Positions 54,209 through 63,963 of a DNA stretch of 64,000 nucleotides are shown here, in pieces. Location: assembly GCF_014837045.1 (NCBI RefSeq), contig NZ_JACSPR010000004.1:237889-301888 (forward strand). Reading direction: 5' to 3'. The stretch is from Corynebacterium gallinarum (GTDB lineage Bacteria > Actinomycetota > Actinomycetes > Mycobacteriales > Mycobacteriaceae). Each line of letters begins with the position of its first letter. Position 1 is the first letter of the stretch. Made by a program: the position numbers and the translations under genes. The notes beneath the pieces were generated by a model. The model was not told where the DNA came from, ran no database searches, and worked only from the letters and a program-made list of their open reading frames with translations.

Positions 54209-55234
54209 CTACAGCATCGGCATGATGTAGACGGCGATCACGATGCAGACCAGCCAGGCAACAGCGAGGATCTGCAGGACGCGGTCGCTGAGGGCGACCT
54301 CATCGGGGGCGCCACCGTCGCCGGTGTCCACACCTGCGGCGTAGCGGAGGATGGCCACGGTGAACGGCACCATGGAGATCTGGTACCAGGGGCCGGCGTC
54401 GTCGGAGGCCTGGGAGAGGTCGAAGCCCCACAGGGAGTAGGAGATGACCACGGCGGTTGCGGCCATGGTCCAGACGAAGCGCAGGTAGGTGGGGGTGTAG
54501 CTTTCGAGGGATTTGCGGATCTTGGCGCCGGTGCGCTCGGCCAGGAGGATCTCGGAGTAGCGCTTGCCGGAGGCCATGAACAGGGAGCCGAAGGCTGCGA
54601 CCAGCAGGAACCACTGGGACAGTTCGATGCCTGCGGCGACACCGCCGGCCATGGCGCGGAGCATGAAGCCGGAGGAGACGAGGGCGATGTCGATGACCGG
54701 CTGGTGTTTCCAACCGAAGCAGTAGCCCAGCTGGAGGGCGATGTAGACACCGACCACGGCGGCGAGGGCGGTGCCGTCGGTGGCCAGGAGGGACAGGCCC
54801 AGGGCCGCGATGATGAGGACCACGGCCATGGCGTACGCGAGACCGATGGGCAGGACACCTGCGGCGATCGGGCGGAAGCGCTTGGTGGGGTGGGCGCGGT
54901 CGGCTTCGACGTCGCGGGCATCGTTGACCAGGTAGATGGAGGAGGCCGCGAAGCAGAAGACGATGAAGGCGAGGGCGACGTCGAGAAGCGTGCGCTGGTT
55001 GAAGATGGCGTCGGCACCCGCGGCCAGGGGCGCGGCGAGCACGAGGACGTTCTTGACCCACTGCTTGGGGCGCAGCGCCTTGATCATGCCGTCGGCGAGG
55101 TTCTTCGGCGGCTGTCGTTTCTTGCCGTCGGTGACCAGGGCCGAGGTGTGTGGTTCGGAGCCCAGGTAGTCGTGTGGGCGTTCGGGGTGCTCGGCGGCAT
55201 GACTGCCACCCGGAACGGTTATCTTGTCACTCAC
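54209..55234 (-). CDS. ubiA: Decaprenyl-phosphate phosphoribosyltransferase
   Basis: This 341-residue UbiA-superfamily membrane protein makes decaprenylphosphoryl-5-phosphoribose, the first committed precursor of arabinan donor. The first Asp motif is YLVNDARDVEADRAHPTKRFRP (N-D-x-x-D-x-x-x-D). A conserved membrane pattern follows through GYCFGWKHQPVIDIALVSSGFMLRAMAGG. The orthologue is Rv3806c. It overlaps the upstream PAP2 gene by 4 bp. Confidence 0.93.
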   Translation of the reverse strand: MSDKITVPGGSHAAEHPERPHDYLGSEPHTSALVTDGKKRQPPKNLADGMIKALRPKQWVKNVLVLAAPLAAGADAIFNQRTLLDVALAFIVFCFAASSIYLVNDARDVEADRAHPTKRFRPIAAGVLPIGLAYAMAVVLIIAALGLSLLATDGTALAAVVGVYIALQLGYCFGWKHQPVIDIALVSSGFMLRAMAGGVAAGIELSQWFLLVAAFGSLFMASGKRYSEILLAERTGAKIRKSLESYTPTYLRFVWTMAATAVVISYSLWGFDLSQASDDAGPWYQISMVPFTVAILRYAAGVDTGDGGAPDEVALSDRVLQILAVAWLVCIVIAVYIMPML

Positions 55235-55737
55235 GCGGTTGCCCTTTCAATCTTGTGGACGGCTTCGGCCGTGGCCGCGCCCAGAATCGTGCCTGCGAGC
55301 ACATCAGTTGGGTAGTGGACACCGAGAACCATACGCGACAACGCCATCACAGGAATGCCCAACAGTGGCAGGGGGGATCGGGTGATGCGTGCCAGGTACA
55401 CCATCGTCGCGGTGGTGGAGGTGGCGTGGGAGGAGGGGAAGCTCAGTTTCGACGGTGTCCCCACCCCGATCTGGATCAGTGCGTCGTGGGGGCGTTTGCG
55501 CCGCACGATGCGTTTGATGATCACGGACGCAGCGTGACTGGTCAACGCCGCGACGAACAACCCGCCCCAGGAGCGACGGCGACGCTTGTCGACGACCACC
55601 CCCGCCGCCCCGAGTGTCAACCACCCTGCGGCATGCTCACCGAGGAGGCTCAGGCTGGTGGCGGTCTTGACCACACCCGGTACGGGCAGGAGTGCTTTCT
55701 GGATCCCCAGCAGGATCTGTACTTCTCTACTGCTCAT
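55231..55737 (-). CDS. PAP2-family polyprenyl-phosphoribose phosphatase candidate (Rv3807c-like)
   Basis: This 168-residue protein carries all three PAP2 motifs: KRIVRRKRPHD, FPSSHATSTTA and SRMVLGVHYPTD. Between UbiA and GlfT2 it occupies the position of Rv3807c, proposed to remove the 5-phosphate from decaprenylphosphoryl-5-phosphoribose. ATG 55735-55737 overlaps the end of glfT2 by 11 bp, and its stop overlaps ubiA, so the genes are tightly coupled. Confidence 0.88.
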   Translation of the reverse strand: MSSREVQILLGIQKALLPVPGVVKTATSLSLLGEHAAGWLTLGAAGVVVDKRRRRSWGGLFVAALTSHAASVIIKRIVRRKRPHDALIQIGVGTPSKLSFPSSHATSTTATMVYLARITRSPLPLLGIPVMALSRMVLGVHYPTDVLAGTILGAATAEAVHKIERATA

Positions 55738-57697
55738 TGAACACCTTGCCCCATGATTCGCGGCTGACCAGCTCGGGATGTGCGTTGCGGTAGCGGGTGC
55801 GCAGTTCGTCGAAACGCTCTGCCACCTGCTTCTGCAGGCGCAGGGCTTCCTTGCCCAGCTCCTTGGCCTGTTCGCGGTCACGCTTGCGGTAGACCACGCC
55901 GCGGCCGTCGGCGGTGGTGACGGTGGCGCCGTCGACACGCGAGAGGCTGAACCAGCGGGCCTCGATCGGCGCGAAGTTGGCCTGGGGCACCTCGTGGTGG
56001 TCCTTGTTCTCCCGGGACAGGGTGTGCTTGAGTCCCTTGGCCAGCCACACGGCCTTCTTGAGGGGTGCCAGGCGGCCACCGATGTCCTTGGTAGGCACAC
56101 CCGGTGCGCCGGTGGGACCCGGCAGCTCGGCGGCGCTGGGCAGCATGACGGCATCGGGGTAGGTCTTGCGGATCGCGGCGATGCGCGGCAGGGAGGTTTC
56201 GAGGATGTCGAAGAGCTGCTCAGGCCCGGCGAGGAAGTCCTTCATGGCCTCGTTCTGGATGGCCACGGTGGAGTACTCCAGGCACAGCAGGTGTTTGAAG
56301 GTGGCCTTCTGCATGGAGCGGATGATGCCGTCGACAGGTCCCTCGTGGTTCATGGCTGCCACGATGAGGCGGTTGCGCAGGTGGAAGTAGGCCTGCCAGT
56401 CGATGGCGTCGTCCTTGTCGGACCAGGCCATGTGCCAGATGGCGATGCCCGGCCAGGTGGCGGTGGGGAACCCTTCGGCCCCGGCGCGCAGACCGTATTC
56501 GGCGTCGTCCCATTTGATGAACAGCGGCAGTGGCTGGCCGATCTTCTCGGCGACCACGCGGGGGATCATGCACATCCACCAGCCGTTGTAATCGACGTCG
56601 ATACGCCGGTGCAGGTCGCGGGAGTTGGGGGCGTCCGGGTCGTCGTCGTAGTCGCCGCGGTCGGACAGCGGGTGCTTGGAGAAGTCGTGGTCATAGTGCA
56701 CATGCGGGGCGGAGGTCCACATGAAGTCATGGCGTCCGACGACCTCACCCATGGAGTGCAGGTGGCTGCGTTCCTGGAGGTTGAGCATCTGTCCGCCGAT
56801 GAGCATCGGCGACTTGGCATAACGGGCGGCCTGCAGGGCACGCAGGACAGAATCCGGCTCGATGGCGATGTCATCATCCATGTAAAGGATGTACGGGCTC
56901 CTGCTCGCACCTGCCTCCCCCGTGCCGTCCACGCCACCGAGGGCCTCGAACATGATGCGGGAATAACCACCGGAGCCACCGAGGTTGCCCTGGCGGAACT
57001 CGAAGAAACGGTCCCCGAAGGCCTCGGTGGCGGCCTGGTAACCGGGTTCATCGGCCGGGTGTTTGTTGCCCTGGTCGGGCATGAGCACCGCGTCGATGAC
57101 GGCATCCACGGCCGGGTCGGAGGCAAGTGCCTCCAGGGCGGCCACGGCGTCGGCCGGGCGGTTGAAGGTGGGGATACCGATGGTGACACGCGGTTCGAAG
57201 GGGCCGACCTCGCTGCCGTCGGGCATGATCTGCGCCCGCGGTGCGAAGGGTGCGTACCAACCGGCCTCCACGATCTGCGCGTCGGTTTCGGCGGTGAGGT
57301 CGAACCAGATCCAGCCGCCGTCCTCGAACGGCGCCAGCGAGATCTCGAATTCCACGGTGTCATCCTTGACCACCGCGCCGTCGATGCCGATGCGGGCACC
57401 ATCGATCTTGGAGCGGTAGAGGTCCACGCGGGCCTCGCCGGTGATCTCCAGTTTCAGGACCACGGAATCCAGCTGTGACCAGCGACGCCAGTAGCTTGCG
57501 GGGAATGCGTTGAAGTAGGTCTGGAAAGACACCTCAGCACCGGCAGGCACGGACACACTGAAACGGTCGTCCCATTCCAGCCGTTCCTTATTAATGTCAG
57601 CTTCAAGCAGGTACAGGGACCTGACATCGGCTGGCTCGCCTCGCCTCGGCAGGAGCACGCGCTGCAGCTGCTCAACCGCCAGGTTGGTTGTGCTCAT
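55727..57697 (-). CDS. glfT2: Galactofuranosyltransferase GlfT2
   Basis: This 656-residue GT2-type processive enzyme polymerises the galactan of arabinogalactan from UDP-galactofuranose. An N-terminal beta-sandwich region (about 1-150) is followed by the GT-A domain: VTIGIPTFNRPADAVAALEAL, RQGNLGGSGGYSRIM, the metal motif YMDDDIAIEPDSV and the catalytic WDDAEYGLRA and AIWHMAWSD. ATG 57695-57697 (MSTTNLAVEQ) gives the family length; an ATG 21 bp upstream is possible. It leads the arabinogalactan operon. Confidence 0.93.
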   Translation of the reverse strand: MSTTNLAVEQLQRVLLPRRGEPADVRSLYLLEADINKERLEWDDRFSVSVPAGAEVSFQTYFNAFPASYWRRWSQLDSVVLKLEITGEARVDLYRSKIDGARIGIDGAVVKDDTVEFEISLAPFEDGGWIWFDLTAETDAQIVEAGWYAPFAPRAQIMPDGSEVGPFEPRVTIGIPTFNRPADAVAALEALASDPAVDAVIDAVLMPDQGNKHPADEPGYQAATEAFGDRFFEFRQGNLGGSGGYSRIMFEALGGVDGTGEAGASRSPYILYMDDDIAIEPDSVLRALQAARYAKSPMLIGGQMLNLQERSHLHSMGEVVGRHDFMWTSAPHVHYDHDFSKHPLSDRGDYDDDPDAPNSRDLHRRIDVDYNGWWMCMIPRVVAEKIGQPLPLFIKWDDAEYGLRAGAEGFPTATWPGIAIWHMAWSDKDDAIDWQAYFHLRNRLIVAAMNHEGPVDGIIRSMQKATFKHLLCLEYSTVAIQNEAMKDFLAGPEQLFDILETSLPRIAAIRKTYPDAVMLPSAAELPGPTGAPGVPTKDIGGRLAPLKKAVWLAKGLKHTLSRENKDHHEVPQANFAPIEARWFSLSRVDGATVTTADGRGVVYRKRDREQAKELGKEALRLQKQVAERFDELRTRYRNAHPELVSRESWGKVFNEQ

Positions 57698-58046
57698 TGA
57701 CGTATCTTCACCCTTCATTGAACTGACAATTATCCGCTCTAAGCGTAGTAGCCACTCCCCCGGTTCACAGAACTTACGCGCCGCACTCATCCTGGAAACT
57801 CCATGGGAGGAGGCGTGGAACACCCCGTCGCTCCGGGTGCCAGGCACGTACGACACCCCGCTAGGGTGAATTTAATTCAGGCGGTCTTTGGGTGGCCGGA
57901 GTGGTGTGCGTTACCTTCGAAGCCGACCTGAACTCACAGGTTTCTTGCGCTTCCAACTACCGGAGCCCCGGTTTATCGCAGGCAAGCGTGCCCCTTTTAC
58001 CGCAGCATTCCCGCTTCGGTATTCCGTTTGAAAGGCACGCATCCAC

Positions 58047-59375
58047 ATGGATATCAAAACACTCATCGATACCCGGGCGATGACCCGGTATCAGTGGTTC
58101 ATCATCGCCATCGCCACATTCCTCAACGCCATGGACGGGTACGACATCCTCGCCATGGCCTTCACCGCCACCTCCGTGGCCGCCGAATTCGAGCTGAGCG
58201 GATCCCAGCTCGGTCTGTTGATCAGTCTCGGTTTCATCGGCATGGGCATCGGTTCCCTCTCCTTCGGTCCCCTGGGTGACCGCCTAGGCCGACGCCCGAT
58301 TCTCCTCGCCGCGCTCGCCCTCGACGGCATCGGCCTGTTGTGGTCGGGTGTCGCCGGTTCCGCCACGGAGCTGGGCATCGCGCGTCTGCTCACGGGCATC
58401 GGTGTGGGCGGGGTGTTGACCGTGGTCACCGTGATCACCAGTGAATACTCGAATAAACGCAACCGCGGCATGGCAATCAGCATCTATGCCGCAGGCTACG
58501 GTGTGGGCGCCACCCTGGGTGGTTTACTGGCCGCCCAACTCATCCCCACCACCGGCTGGCGTGAGGTTTTCCTCGCCGGTGCCGTGCTCAGTGCCCTCGG
58601 TATCGCCGCGGTCTGGGCGTTCATCCCGGAATCCTTCGACTACCTGCGCACCCGTGGTGACCTCTCCCGCGCCCGGCAGATCGCGGTGCGCCTCGGTATC
58701 AGGGATGAGGTCATGTTCCCGAGCGCACCGAACACACCGAACACCCCGCGCCGTGGCTTGCCGGCAGTGCTCGGCCCGGCGTTCTTGCGCAACACCCTGC
58801 GACTGTGGGGTGCGTTCGCATTGATCACCATCGGTTTCCAGGTGGCCTCCTCGTGGACCCCGAAACTGTTGGAGGATGCCGGCATGTCCGCCCAGCAGTC
58901 CATCGTGGGTGGTCTGCTACTCACCCTGGGCGGGTCCTTCGGTTCCCTCATCTACGGGTGGCTGACCACGAGGTTCAACGCGCAGGCCACGCTCATCGCC
59001 TTCAGCCTCGGCTCAGCGGTGCTGCTGGTGGGGTTCATCTCGAGCATTCCGCTGCCGGCTCTCGCCTTCGCCCTGGGCGTGCTCACCGGCATGCTGCTCA
59101 ACGGTTGCATCGCGGGCCTGTACTCGATCGCGCCCCAGATCTACCCCGCGGGTATGCGCACTACGGGCGTGGGGGTGGCGCTCGGCGTGGGTCGGGTCGG
59201 TGCGATCCTCGCACCGCTCGGCGTCGGGGTGCTTATCGACGCCGGAATCTCCCCCCTCCACATCTATCTCACCGTCGGTTGCATCATGATCCTGGGCGCG
59301 ACCGCCCTGCGCGGCATCACCCTGCCCCGGGAGACCACCGTGGTCATGGCTAAACCTGCCCTGGTGGAGAAATGA
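58047..59375 (+). CDS. Aromatic acid:H+ symporter-type MFS transporter
   Basis: This 442-residue MFS protein has about twelve helices. The AAHS-type motifs are LNAMDGYDILAMAFTATSVA in helix 1, GPLGDRLGRRPILL in the loop between helices 2 and 3, LLTGIGVGGVLTVVTVITSEYSNKRNRG and a C-terminal YPAGMRTTGVGVALGVGRVGAI. Members carry benzoate, protocatechuate or vanillate; the substrate here is open. GAAAGG lies about 11 bp upstream of ATG 58047. It is divergent from glfT2. Confidence 0.88.
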   Translation: MDIKTLIDTRAMTRYQWFIIAIATFLNAMDGYDILAMAFTATSVAAEFELSGSQLGLLISLGFIGMGIGSLSFGPLGDRLGRRPILLAALALDGIGLLWSGVAGSATELGIARLLTGIGVGGVLTVVTVITSEYSNKRNRGMAISIYAAGYGVGATLGGLLAAQLIPTTGWREVFLAGAVLSALGIAAVWAFIPESFDYLRTRGDLSRARQIAVRLGIRDEVMFPSAPNTPNTPRRGLPAVLGPAFLRNTLRLWGAFALITIGFQVASSWTPKLLEDAGMSAQQSIVGGLLLTLGGSFGSLIYGWLTTRFNAQATLIAFSLGSAVLLVGFISSIPLPALAFALGVLTGMLLNGCIAGLYSIAPQIYPAGMRTTGVGVALGVGRVGAILAPLGVGVLIDAGISPLHIYLTVGCIMILGATALRGITLPRETTVVMAKPALVEK

Positions 59376-59429
59376 TCACAATCCGGTAGCCCCATTGTGA
59401 CCGGGGTTGACCGGGCCTAGTCTGGCATT

Positions 59430-60812
59430 ATGACTGCACACCTGCTCCCCAGGATCGCCGCTGGCGTGGCCGCCGGGACCCTGTTGTTCTTCCCTGCCGC
59501 CACCCTGGCATACGCCCAGACGACTCTCACCGATCTCGATGTCACCGTGATGGATTACGCCGAGGAGATATCGGCGGAGGATGAACAGTGGTTGATCACC
59601 GCCACCCCGGATATTGAATTCCCCGAGGTGGTGCACAACGTCCGCTACATCACCCTCGAGGGCGGTTCCGACAACATCAATGATGACGTGGAGGAGCTGT
59701 TGCGTGCCGAGCACCCCGACTGGATCCAGGAGGATTCCTTCGCGCCGGGTGAGGTGATCATCGCGGTGGGATTCGACCCCAACACCATGGGTGTCTACGC
59801 CGGTAATGATGTCGCCACCGAACTGGGGGTTGCCGAACCGGAGCGCTACAGCGGTATCAACGACGCCATGCGTCCCGTGCTCCAGGAGGGCCGTACCGCG
59901 GTGGCGATGTATACCGGTGCGCAGTCTGTCGCGGATACCTCGGTGGTCACCGAACCGGAGGAGACCAACTGGTGGGTGGTCGGAGGTGTCGTGGGTGGCA
60001 TCGCCGCCGCCGGGGCCGGTGCAGTGGGTGTGGGCGTGGCTGCCAGCCGGAAGAACAAGGCGAAGAAGGCGCGTGAGAATTTCGATTACGCCCAGAAACA
60101 CTACGGCCAGACCGCGCAGCAGCTCGATGGCATCAATATCCGCGCCCATTCGCTCACCTCTCCCCTGGCCGATGATGAGCTACGGCGCCAGTGGGATGAT
60201 GTGCACACCCGTTTCCTGGAGGTCAATGACTCCTTCGGCTCCTTCGGGGACCTGTCCGCCTCCGCTGATGACAAGGCATTTCTCACCCATGCCAAGGAAC
60301 TGGAGAAGGTCAGCACCACGGTCACTCAGATGGAGACCGCCCAGAAGAACATCGACACCCTCTACGACATGGAACACGGCGATGAGGGTGTCCGCCGACG
60401 TGAGCTGACCCGCCTGCGGGAGGACATCCAGGAGGCCCGACTGGAGATCAACGACAAGGACTCCGTCCTGGATGACACCCTGCGCGCCCTGATCGCCCGC
60501 ATCGAGGGCATGTCCACCGCGTCGCCCACCTTCATGGATGAATACGCGCGCGTGATCCGCGACTACGGAGCCGCCCTCACCGGCGTGGAGAACCACATGA
60601 AGCAGGTCAAACGCACCGAACACGCCACCCCAACCATCTACGACAACGACTGGAGGGTGGGCACCGGCTACAACTCATTCGTGCCCTTCTACATGATCAG
60701 CACCTGGCACGCCGCAGATGTCAGCGCGGCATCAGCAGCCTCCTCGTCCGGCTCGTCCAGCTCCACCTTCAGCAGTGGATTCTCCGGAGCCGGTGGCGGT
60801 TCCAGCTGGTGA
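59430..60812 (+). CDS. TPM-domain-like/DUF5129 secreted-anchor protein
   Basis: This 460-residue protein has a signal peptide (residues 1-29, ending LAYAQ). A TPM-like domain (about 35-165, VMDYAEEISAEDEQWL and EVIIAVGFDPNTMGVYAG) is followed by one membrane helix near 178-205 (VVGGVVGGIAAAGAGAVGVGVA). The C-terminal cytoplasmic part is helical and charged, probably coiled-coil, and ends in a Ser/Gly-rich tail (SSGSSSSTFSSGFSGAGGGSSW). This layout fits DUF5129-type corynebacterial proteins; function unknown. Its 3' end overlaps the convergent PAP2 gene by 44 bp. Confidence 0.75.
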   Translation: MTAHLLPRIAAGVAAGTLLFFPAATLAYAQTTLTDLDVTVMDYAEEISAEDEQWLITATPDIEFPEVVHNVRYITLEGGSDNINDDVEELLRAEHPDWIQEDSFAPGEVIIAVGFDPNTMGVYAGNDVATELGVAEPERYSGINDAMRPVLQEGRTAVAMYTGAQSVADTSVVTEPEETNWWVVGGVVGGIAAAGAGAVGVGVAASRKNKAKKARENFDYAQKHYGQTAQQLDGINIRAHSLTSPLADDELRRQWDDVHTRFLEVNDSFGSFGDLSASADDKAFLTHAKELEKVSTTVTQMETAQKNIDTLYDMEHGDEGVRRRELTRLREDIQEARLEINDKDSVLDDTLRALIARIEGMSTASPTFMDEYARVIRDYGAALTGVENHMKQVKRTEHATPTIYDNDWRVGTGYNSFVPFYMISTWHAADVSAASAASSSGSSSSTFSSGFSGAGGGSSW

Positions 60813-61287
60813 CCCCGGCATAAACCCGGTGGACCACCAGCACGGTGACTGCGCCGACCACCCATCCGACCAGCAGGTCACTCGGCCAATGCACACCCAC
60901 ATACAGCCGTGACACGCTGACGAGCAGGGCCACCAGCCACAGGATGAGCACCCACCACCGGTGGATCAACAGGGTCACCGCCATGGCAAAGGCCGCCGCA
61001 CCCACGGCATGCCCGGAGGGCATGGAGTAGTTCGTCTCCACCACCAGATGGGTGGAGGCATCGGGCCGGGGACGTTCAAGAACCCTCTTCAGAACATGGC
61101 TGAGCAGATTTGCGGCCCCGACCGCCAGGGGCGGAAAGGCCGTGCGCATGACCACAGCGGCGATCAGCGAGTAGAACCACACCAGTGTCGGGCCGGTGAG
61201 GATTGTGAACACGATGACCACCGGATTCAGTGCCTCCACTCGGTGGTGGATGAAGAAGTCGAGGATGCCTTGATCGATGGTGGTCAT
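60769..61287 (-). CDS. PAP2-family phosphatase
   Basis: This 172-residue membrane protein carries the PAP2 motifs KRVLERPRPD, SMPSGHAVGAAAF and SRLYVGVHWPSD. It likely acts on lipid phosphates. ATG 61285-61287 is chosen because it overlaps the upstream gene's stop (ATGA); longer upstream frames run antisense through other sequence. The 3' end overlaps the convergent TPM-like gene by 44 bp. Confidence 0.85.
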   Translation of the reverse strand: MTTIDQGILDFFIHHRVEALNPVVIVFTILTGPTLVWFYSLIAAVVMRTAFPPLAVGAANLLSHVLKRVLERPRPDASTHLVVETNYSMPSGHAVGAAAFAMAVTLLIHRWWVLILWLVALLVSVSRLYVGVHWPSDLLVGWVVGAVTVLVVHRVYAGVTSWNRHRLRRIHC

Positions 61288-61853
61288 GCGAGAAATACCA
61301 GGTAGCACACAACAGTGACCACCGCGCCCGTCACGATCCCGACGATGACCTCCGCCATGGTGTGGTGGTCGATCCTGATGCGCGCCCACGCGGTCACCGG
61401 TGTGAACAACAGTCCAAGCCACCACCAGGAACTGACGGTCAAACTCAGGAAAACAATCAGACACACCCACAGACCCACATGCACAGAGGCTTTGATTCTC
61501 AGCGTGACCAGCCCGAAGATCACCAGGAACACCAACGCCGAGAACACACCCACCCAGATCAGGCGTGGGGTATCCAGCCACGCGAGCGCCGCTACGAGCG
61601 CGAGCACACACAGGAAGATCCCAACGTAGACCAGACCTCGCTGGTCCCGAGCCGTAATGTGGTGGTCTCCCACCCGCCCCATGCGCATCAACAGCACAAT
61701 GAGCAGCATGGGCACCAGGCCGGTGCCGACAGCCGCGGTCAGCGCCGGAGCCCATGAGCTTGTCGACGCCCCCAGCACCACAAAGAAACCGATATTCAGT
61801 ATCCAGGGTGCAAAGAGTTCGCTGATTGCACGCGCGAGTTGTTCAGCAGTCAC
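61284..61853 (-). CDS. PAP2-like membrane protein with altered active site
   Basis: This 189-residue protein has about six hydrophobic segments. It keeps a degenerate PAP2 pattern: KASVHVGLWV in place of PSGH and AWARIRIDHHTMAEV in place of S-R-x5-H-x3-D (Ala for Ser, Glu for Asp). The first motif (K-x6-R-P) is not recognisable. It may be inactive or a distinct subtype. Its stop overlaps the start of the true PAP2 gene by 4 bp. Start is GTG 61851-61853. Confidence 0.7.
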   Translation of the reverse strand: MTAEQLARAISELFAPWILNIGFFVVLGASTSSWAPALTAAVGTGLVPMLLIVLLMRMGRVGDHHITARDQRGLVYVGIFLCVLALVAALAWLDTPRLIWVGVFSALVFLVIFGLVTLRIKASVHVGLWVCLIVFLSLTVSSWWWLGLLFTPVTAWARIRIDHHTMAEVIVGIVTGAVVTVVCYLVFLA

Positions 61854-61896
61854 GACTGATCAATCTAGACGAAGAGCAATGCCACCACATCTACAC

Positions 61897-63963
61897 TCAG
61901 TGTCGACTTCGGTAGAGCGTGACAATGGGCTCGAGTGTCTTTCGGACATTAGCGGTTAACTTCGTCAAACCATGGAACTCGAGAACAGCCCGCATAATTT
62001 CCTCATCCGAAAAATCCATATCCACCACCTGCTCCATCAGAGCGAGCAGTTCCAGAGGAGGAACCTCGCTTAGTCCCCGTGGGCCAAGTTCACGGATATC
62101 TGCACTTGATTGATGGGGAAGGCGATAAGTCCGATCCTTTTGAATCCCCGCCCCCAAAGGGTTCTCTTCAATGAGGAGGCCGGTGCGTTTCGCACTGGCA
62201 ATAGCCCGGTTCACCAATGCCCTGGTTTCACGTGAAACCCTCGTTCCACCGGATGCACGATGATAGGTCTGCACCAGGGAACCACCCACCATCGGGCCTT
62301 CCACCTCGAGGATCTGGACCACCCCATCGATAATTTCCTGATTGTTGGCCCCCTTCACTGGAATGGTTCTGCCGGAAAATTGCTCGTATTCACGAACATC
62401 GACCCCATTAGGTAGGTCTCCAACTTCCTCGCCACCGGAGCTGTCGCTAACTTCCCGGTTCTCGAGGCTCGTGAAGAGATCTTCTTCGCCGCGGGCTTCA
62501 TGCTCCGCCATCAAGGCTGACTGGATCCCGCGGTTTAGTCCGGATCTCCCGCTGACAGAAACTCTGGGGGACACAGGAGGGTTTTCAGGATGCTGAAGCA
62601 GTGGCTGTATCCTGATGTCCGGCAGGGACACTCCGCTAATGTTTGTCGGCGATTCCCCTCCGGGTCCATCAAGAATGATGATGTTTTCATCGGGGCCTTT
62701 TTCGTGCTTGAAATCATCCCAAGGCGTGATCCCCTGTCCCTCGATTAGTTTCCACAATCCCTCCAAGGCGGAAGAAGGATCCAGGTAATATTCCACTTCT
62801 CGGATGCGGAAGAATTTCCAGCCCCAGCGCTCCAGATCCCGTTGTCGAGCGAGGTCACGTTCGTACTGCACTGGCCCCTGCCAGTGATCGCCATCGCATT
62901 CAACTACGATTTTTCCCTGCGCACCCTGAATCACAAGACCATGGGAGCAGCCGAGCATATTTTTGTGAGGCTCAACCACAAATCCCCTGTATGCGATCTG
63001 GTTGAACACATGCTGTTCACAAAGCGATTCGAATGGTTCAACCCGTTCCGAATCGGAGACCGGGGAGGGAACTTTCAATGGCTTTCTGCCCTGGCGCGCT
63101 ATTCCATATGCGTAATCCAACAACTGGTAACGCATATCTTCCTTATTACTCAATTGATCTAAACCAATGGAGTGGACCAGCCACACCTGGTCCTTAGCGC
63201 AACTCACTGAAACATTGAATCTTTGAACGTGAATAGCCCTGGTGAGGGACGCTGTCCGCTTATCAGGGTCATAGGCCGAGACCATCGACAAAAAGATCAC
63301 ATCGCGCTCGGCTCCCTGGAAATCAGCGGCGATACCAGCCATTAGTTGGCGTTTTTCAGCTTCCCCAGCATCCACTACTTCCAGCAGCTTTCCTTGAATC
63401 AGTTTTGCCTGGGCGGGACCGAGCAAGGAAATGACCCCGAAGGTGAGACCATCATATGCCGGATCCTCCAGACATTTCTTGATCTGCTCCACCAGTGCGT
63501 CTGCTTCAACAGGATTGGTGCGAAAGGCTCCGGCACCCTGCTGATAACCATGCCTGGTGTGAACAATTTTGAAAGGTGCCAGGCGGTCAACCCCTACCGG
63601 ACGTATAGGCTCCAAACTGATCTTTTCAGGTTCGTATGCAATGCGATTGGAGAAGTTGATGATCTCCGGAACGCACCGGTGGTGCTCCCTGAGCGTGATT
63701 TCTCCGCCACATCTCAAGAAGGCATCATCGAAAAGGGAATTGGTTGGATCTACCCAAGAATCAGCAAATTTAATACCATCAAGATACTGCTGTTCCAGAT
63801 CAAAGATCTGCTGCTGATCTATGCCCACCGTGACAGGAGACGCCTGGTGGCCATCACCGATGACAACGATTGTCGGAGCGAGATAACGAAGAAATGATGC
63901 TTCCAACCCCGACTGGGAAGCTTGGGCCCGACCCCCGGATAGTGGACACGGAGGATTTAATCA
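61897..63963 (-). pseudogene. Truncated SF1 helicase with C-terminal Vsr-like nuclease domain
   Basis: The frame reads the second half of an AAA_11/AAA_12-type helicase: GQASQSG-like region AQASQSGLEASFLRYLAP, VVIGDGHQASPVTVG (motif III region), EHHRCVPEIINFSN (motif IV), and DFQGAERDVIFLSMV to RFNVSVSCAKDQVWLVHS (motifs V-VI). A Vsr/MTES_1575-type nuclease domain follows (VVECDGDHWQGPVQYERDLARQRDLERWGWKFFRIREVEYY), then a variable C-terminus. In the same frame a stop (TGA, 63961-63963 on the minus strand) lies about 20 codons above the first TTG start (63906), and the DE of the expected DEASQ motif is replaced (RAQASQ). Walker A is missing within the window. I read a fragment or decayed gene; whether the N-terminal half exists beyond the window cannot be seen. 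Confidence 0.7.
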
